Shown here: positions 61,298 through 64,000 of the stretch, piece after piece
Layout of the letters: every line of letters starts with the position of its first letter
Position numbering within the stretch: the stretch's first letter is position 1
NCBI GenBank assembly: GCA_008973525.1
Contig: WACJ01000514.1
Span: 620,001-684,000 of the forward strand
Source: Stenopsyche tienmushanensis
Lineage: Eukaryota > Arthropoda > Insecta > Trichoptera > Stenopsychidae
DNA: 64,000 bases
Reading direction: 5' to 3'
Notes under the pieces: model-generated
What the model was told of the DNA's origin: nothing
The model's database searches: none
What the model saw: only the letters and a program-made list of their open reading frames with translations
Position numbers and translations under genes: made by a program

Positions 61298-62139
61298 AAG
61301 CCAATTTAATTTTATCTCATTATATTATAAAAGCTCTAATTATAGTACGTAACAATAATCAAAAAGCATAGAGATTGTGGTTTTTTTTTAAAGAAAATCT
61401 TATGAATTATCTGGTAGTTAAATTTTATATTATTATATTTTCTGTTTGTTTATTAATACATTTCCTGTTCATACAAGCCAGCCATTTGTTCTCTTCTCAG
61501 AAGCTATCAAATTTATATTTACACTGCTATTCTATGAATTTAATTGCACTATGAGATTAGTCGTAGTTGGTGTTCTACCCAAGAATGCAAACTACGAATT
61601 ATCTCGTAGTTGACTGTCAACGTATTAAGACAGGATTATTTGAAAATTCAGTCTCTCATAAGCGTCCCTGCAGGACTTCATTAATCAGTATAATTCAGTC
61701 TCTCAAATTTGCTAATACTGTTAAAAAAAATCCGCCATCTAGAATTGAACCTCAACCTTTATAAAAAAAAGTCTAGGATTCAAACCACTATAGTAAAACT
61801 TTTTAGAAATCATGCTAATTTATTTGAATAAAATTGATAAGATTATCATAGCTTCATTTACATTAGAAAAGCTCAAAGTTATTAAATTCAAATAAATAAT
61901 ATTGTAAACAAAGTGTTAACAAGTTAAATTAGTTCTCAGATAGCGAATAAAAGATCTGAATTAGTTGAAACTAAAAAATACGTTTTTATACTTTTCGGCC
62001 GTGTTTATCGACATAGAAAAAGCCTTTGATCAATGCTATCACATAGGGCTTCTATCATCCATTAATTGCCGCTTGAAGTTTCACTTTTCGTGACGTTCAA
62101 GTCAATTTGTCCTACTGCGCCGTTAAAAGTTTATCTTAT
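61298..62139. other. Gene-free stretch
   Basis: AT-rich sequence without recognised features. Confidence 0.3.
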
Positions 62140-62525
62140 GCATATATCTATCTATATATATAAAAATCAATGTCTCGCGTCCGGCGGCGTCCAGCGGCGT
62201 CCGAATGTCTCGCGTCCAATTCGCTTTGCTAAGGTAAACAATGCCGAGAGGCGGTAATGGCATGCCCTATTTGGTAAGGTAAAATAAGCCTTTAGTCAAC
62301 TATGCCGACAGGCAGTAATAGCATGCCCGATATGGAGCATTTAGTCAAGTTTGTTCTGGTGAAGTGAGGCGCGGCCGCGAGGCGGTTAAGGCATGCCAGG
62401 TTTGGTAAGGTAAAATAAGCCTTTAGTCAACTGTGCCGACAGACAGAAATAGCATGCCCGGTATGGAGCATTTAGTCAAGTTTGATATGGTGAAGTGAGG
62501 CGCGGCCGCGTGTCACTGTTCTAAG
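62140..62525. repeat. Helitron-like head with a 131-bp tandem repeat
   Basis: CTATATATATAAAAATCAAT at 62150 followed by GTCTCGCGTCC resembles insect Helitron 5' ends. It leads into two tandem copies of a 131-bp unit (62247-62377 and 62378-62515), each with GAGGCGG.TAAGGCATGCC, TTGGTAAGGTAAAATAAGCC, AGCATGCCCG.TATGGAGCAT and GAAGTGAGGCGCGGCCGCG. Minisatellites of this kind are frequent in non-autonomous Helitrons. The 3' CTRR hairpin was not located, so the class is tentative. Confidence 0.5.
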
Positions 62526-63330
62526 CGCGTGTGGCTAAGCAACCACATACAAAATATGCCTCTCCAAATCAATCATTAAACATTTCAATCGTTCATGCTT
62601 TTTAAAAGCGAAGCAAAGTAATGCCCGACCTTGGATGCATCTTCACACACAACAAATCAATCAATTGCGAAATAAACTCCAGGATTCAACACAATATGAG
62701 GTGCTATCATTGCCTCACAAATATATTAACACTTTACCGACCGCATGATTTCGCCTGAAACCGCATGTTTTTTGAAAGATTTGATTGAAACAATAAATTT
62801 CGTAAATTTAGTATAACATTTGAAACTTTTAACCGACTTGAATAAAAATTAGAATTTAGGTTCCTATTGATTTTTAGAACCTTAAATAATTAATTCGCTG
62901 TTTTTGGACACGGGTTGCCACATTTTTTACATTTGAAAAGGGAAAATATTCCCATAGCCTTTGGGCTATGTACGGTTGTAAACCTCGAAATATAGAATTT
63001 TTTTGGACAGAGTTTGCAAACCTTTTTTTCACATAACCAACTTTTAGACGGAGATAAAATTCTCAAAATATTACCATCGTCTCTAGATTGTGTATAATTG
63101 TAAATCTGGAAATATGGTTTTTTCTAAACAGTGATTGCCAACTTTTTTTACAAAATAATTTTTTTAGAAAGATAAAATTCTGAAAATCAGTTTTAATAAA
63201 TGCGGTCCGATATTTACTTTACAGTCTATGCCAGTGGCGTATAATATTTAACGCATGATTTAACCCTATGTTGCATTGACTTTTCGGACAAAATATTGAT
63301 AATAATTTAGTATTTGATTAAAAAAATACT
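62526..63330. other. Gene-free stretch
   Basis: AT-rich DNA, possibly the rest of the Helitron-like element. A phrase like GTTGCCA..TTTTTTACA.TTGAAAA occurs in diverged repeats near 62915, 63005 and 63135, suggesting an old short tandem array with a period near 100-130 bp. Confidence 0.3.
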
Positions 63331-63334
63331 GCGA

Positions 63335-63720
63335 AGGGCCTCTACGACCCGTTGGAGATCGTAGAAAGTCCCAGGGATGCGTTTACCCCCAAAACTTTTA
63401 CAAAATCCCTAAATGTCCTAAAATTAGAGGGAGAGACCACAAATTTTGGGTGTCCAACCGGATTGAATTTCGGACCACTGACACAACGAAGAAACGTCTC
63501 GCGATCGGATGCCATCCCGAAAATGTCCACAGAACATGGTCGGCGTTCATGAACGGATCTCCGCATGTACACTCCGAAGTTGTTGAAAGCCCAAACATAA
63601 CCAACGAGGCCCTAAATTACCCGTGTCCTTTGAGAAATTGAGACGTCCAGTGATCCGTGACGACCCAGCGACATCTCAGGCGGTGCCTAACCGAGAGGAA
63701 GAAAATTAGAGGTGGCGGCC
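63335..63720. repeat. Dispersed repeat, family 3, copy D
   Basis: Collinear with 53510-53920: GGCCTCTACGACCCG, GTAGAAAGTCCCAGGGATGC, CCTAAAATTAGAGGGAGAG, GTGTCCAACCGG, TCGCGATCGGATGCCATCCC, AGAACATGGTCGGCG, GAACGGATCTCCGCATG and GAGGTGGCGGCCG. It lies directly upstream of the GIY-YIG fragment at the window edge. Confidence 0.7.
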
Positions 63721-63902
63721 GACGACCGACGCAGACCACCTTTCCTGCCATCTAAATAAAGCCGCTTCCTTGACATGACGACGGAGATCACCGAGGGCGT
63801 CTGAGGCATCCGCCTCTATCTGGATTTTTCTGAATCTTTGGGACGGGAGAAAATATAGGAAGTCTTCTGTTCAACAAAAAGAACAAAGTGAAAAAATAAA
63901 TT

Positions 63903-64000
63903 CATGGAGCTTACGAGATCGAATGCTCAGCCTGCATCATATCGTACATTGAACAAACCAATAGATACATCACACACGGGATGACAGTGCATCAGAACGC
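63903..64000 (+). mobile_element. Probable Penelope-like element fragment (GIY-YIG end domain)
   Basis: A plus-strand frame reads GAYEIECSACIISYIEQTNR, then YITHGMTVHQNA to the window edge. The pattern G-x-Y-x-I-x-C-x-x-C-x-x-x-YIGQT-x-R...EH matches the GIY-YIG endonuclease domain at the C-terminus of Penelope-like retroelements, with YIG changed to YIE. A stop lies 5 codons upstream of the segment and the copy is probably dead. Only the start of the domain is in the window. Confidence 0.5.

Noticed and set aside
62140..62525. CRISPR-like or other prokaryotic repeat array
   Set aside because: Only two long tandem units in eukaryotic DNA; a Helitron-type minisatellite fits better.

Overview
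The window is nuclear DNA from an AT-rich arthropod genome, most likely an insect. Coding exons are separated by introns of about 50-100 nt as well as multi-kilobase ones, splice sites are GT-AG (one GC-AG), AATAAA signals follow gene ends, and transposon debris is abundant. The insect order cannot be fixed from sequence alone. Host genes, left to right: the last 58 codons of an unrecognised gene (2-178, +); a pancreatic-lipase-family gene in 12 coding exons (about 1515-12817, +) that carries a long disordered C-terminal extension; an unrecognised six-exon gene for a charged, probably coiled-coil protein (14382-15735, +); an SLC17/sialin-like anion transporter (21449-42108, +) whose first intron is 18.5 kb; and RUVBL1/pontin, an AAA+ ATPase, in eight exons (45635-47712, -). 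A possible extra first exon lies at 16278-16360 and a doubtful small ORF at 48355-48540. The sialin and RUVBL1 models give 520 and 456 residues, the second equal to the human protein length as I recall it.

Almost everything else is mobile-element debris. Class II families: a mariner element with both ends (6991-8076) that has a solo LTR nested inside it; a mariner/Tc3-type deletion derivative (8079-8640) and a second relic (17244-17470); mariner fragments (37560-37760, 53110-53340); pogo/Tigger relics (13483-14003, 28746-29158, 50184-50600, 57861-58273); hAT remains with three copies of a shared internal segment (22575-23105, 36050-36770, 55930-56520); a perfect-looking Harbinger-type palindrome (60555-60754); and several MITE families. 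Class I: non-LTR reverse transcriptase relics (32400-33235 minus, 44590-44860 plus), a tRNA-derived SINE with target duplication and a 35-A tail (49819-50026) plus two older copies, and a probable Penelope-like GIY-YIG fragment at the right edge. From 47.7 kb to the end no conserved host gene was recognised.

The genes are functionally unrelated neighbours (secreted lipase-like protein, membrane transporter, chromatin/TIP60-INO80-type ATPase); nothing suggests a shared pathway. The most practical observation is that three conserved coding sequences contain four single-base insertions, all insertions, which points to residual assembly error rather than gene decay. I found no convincing undescribed system; the best novelty candidates are the lipase extension, a possible alternative first exon for the transporter, and several non-coding repeat families conserved between copies.
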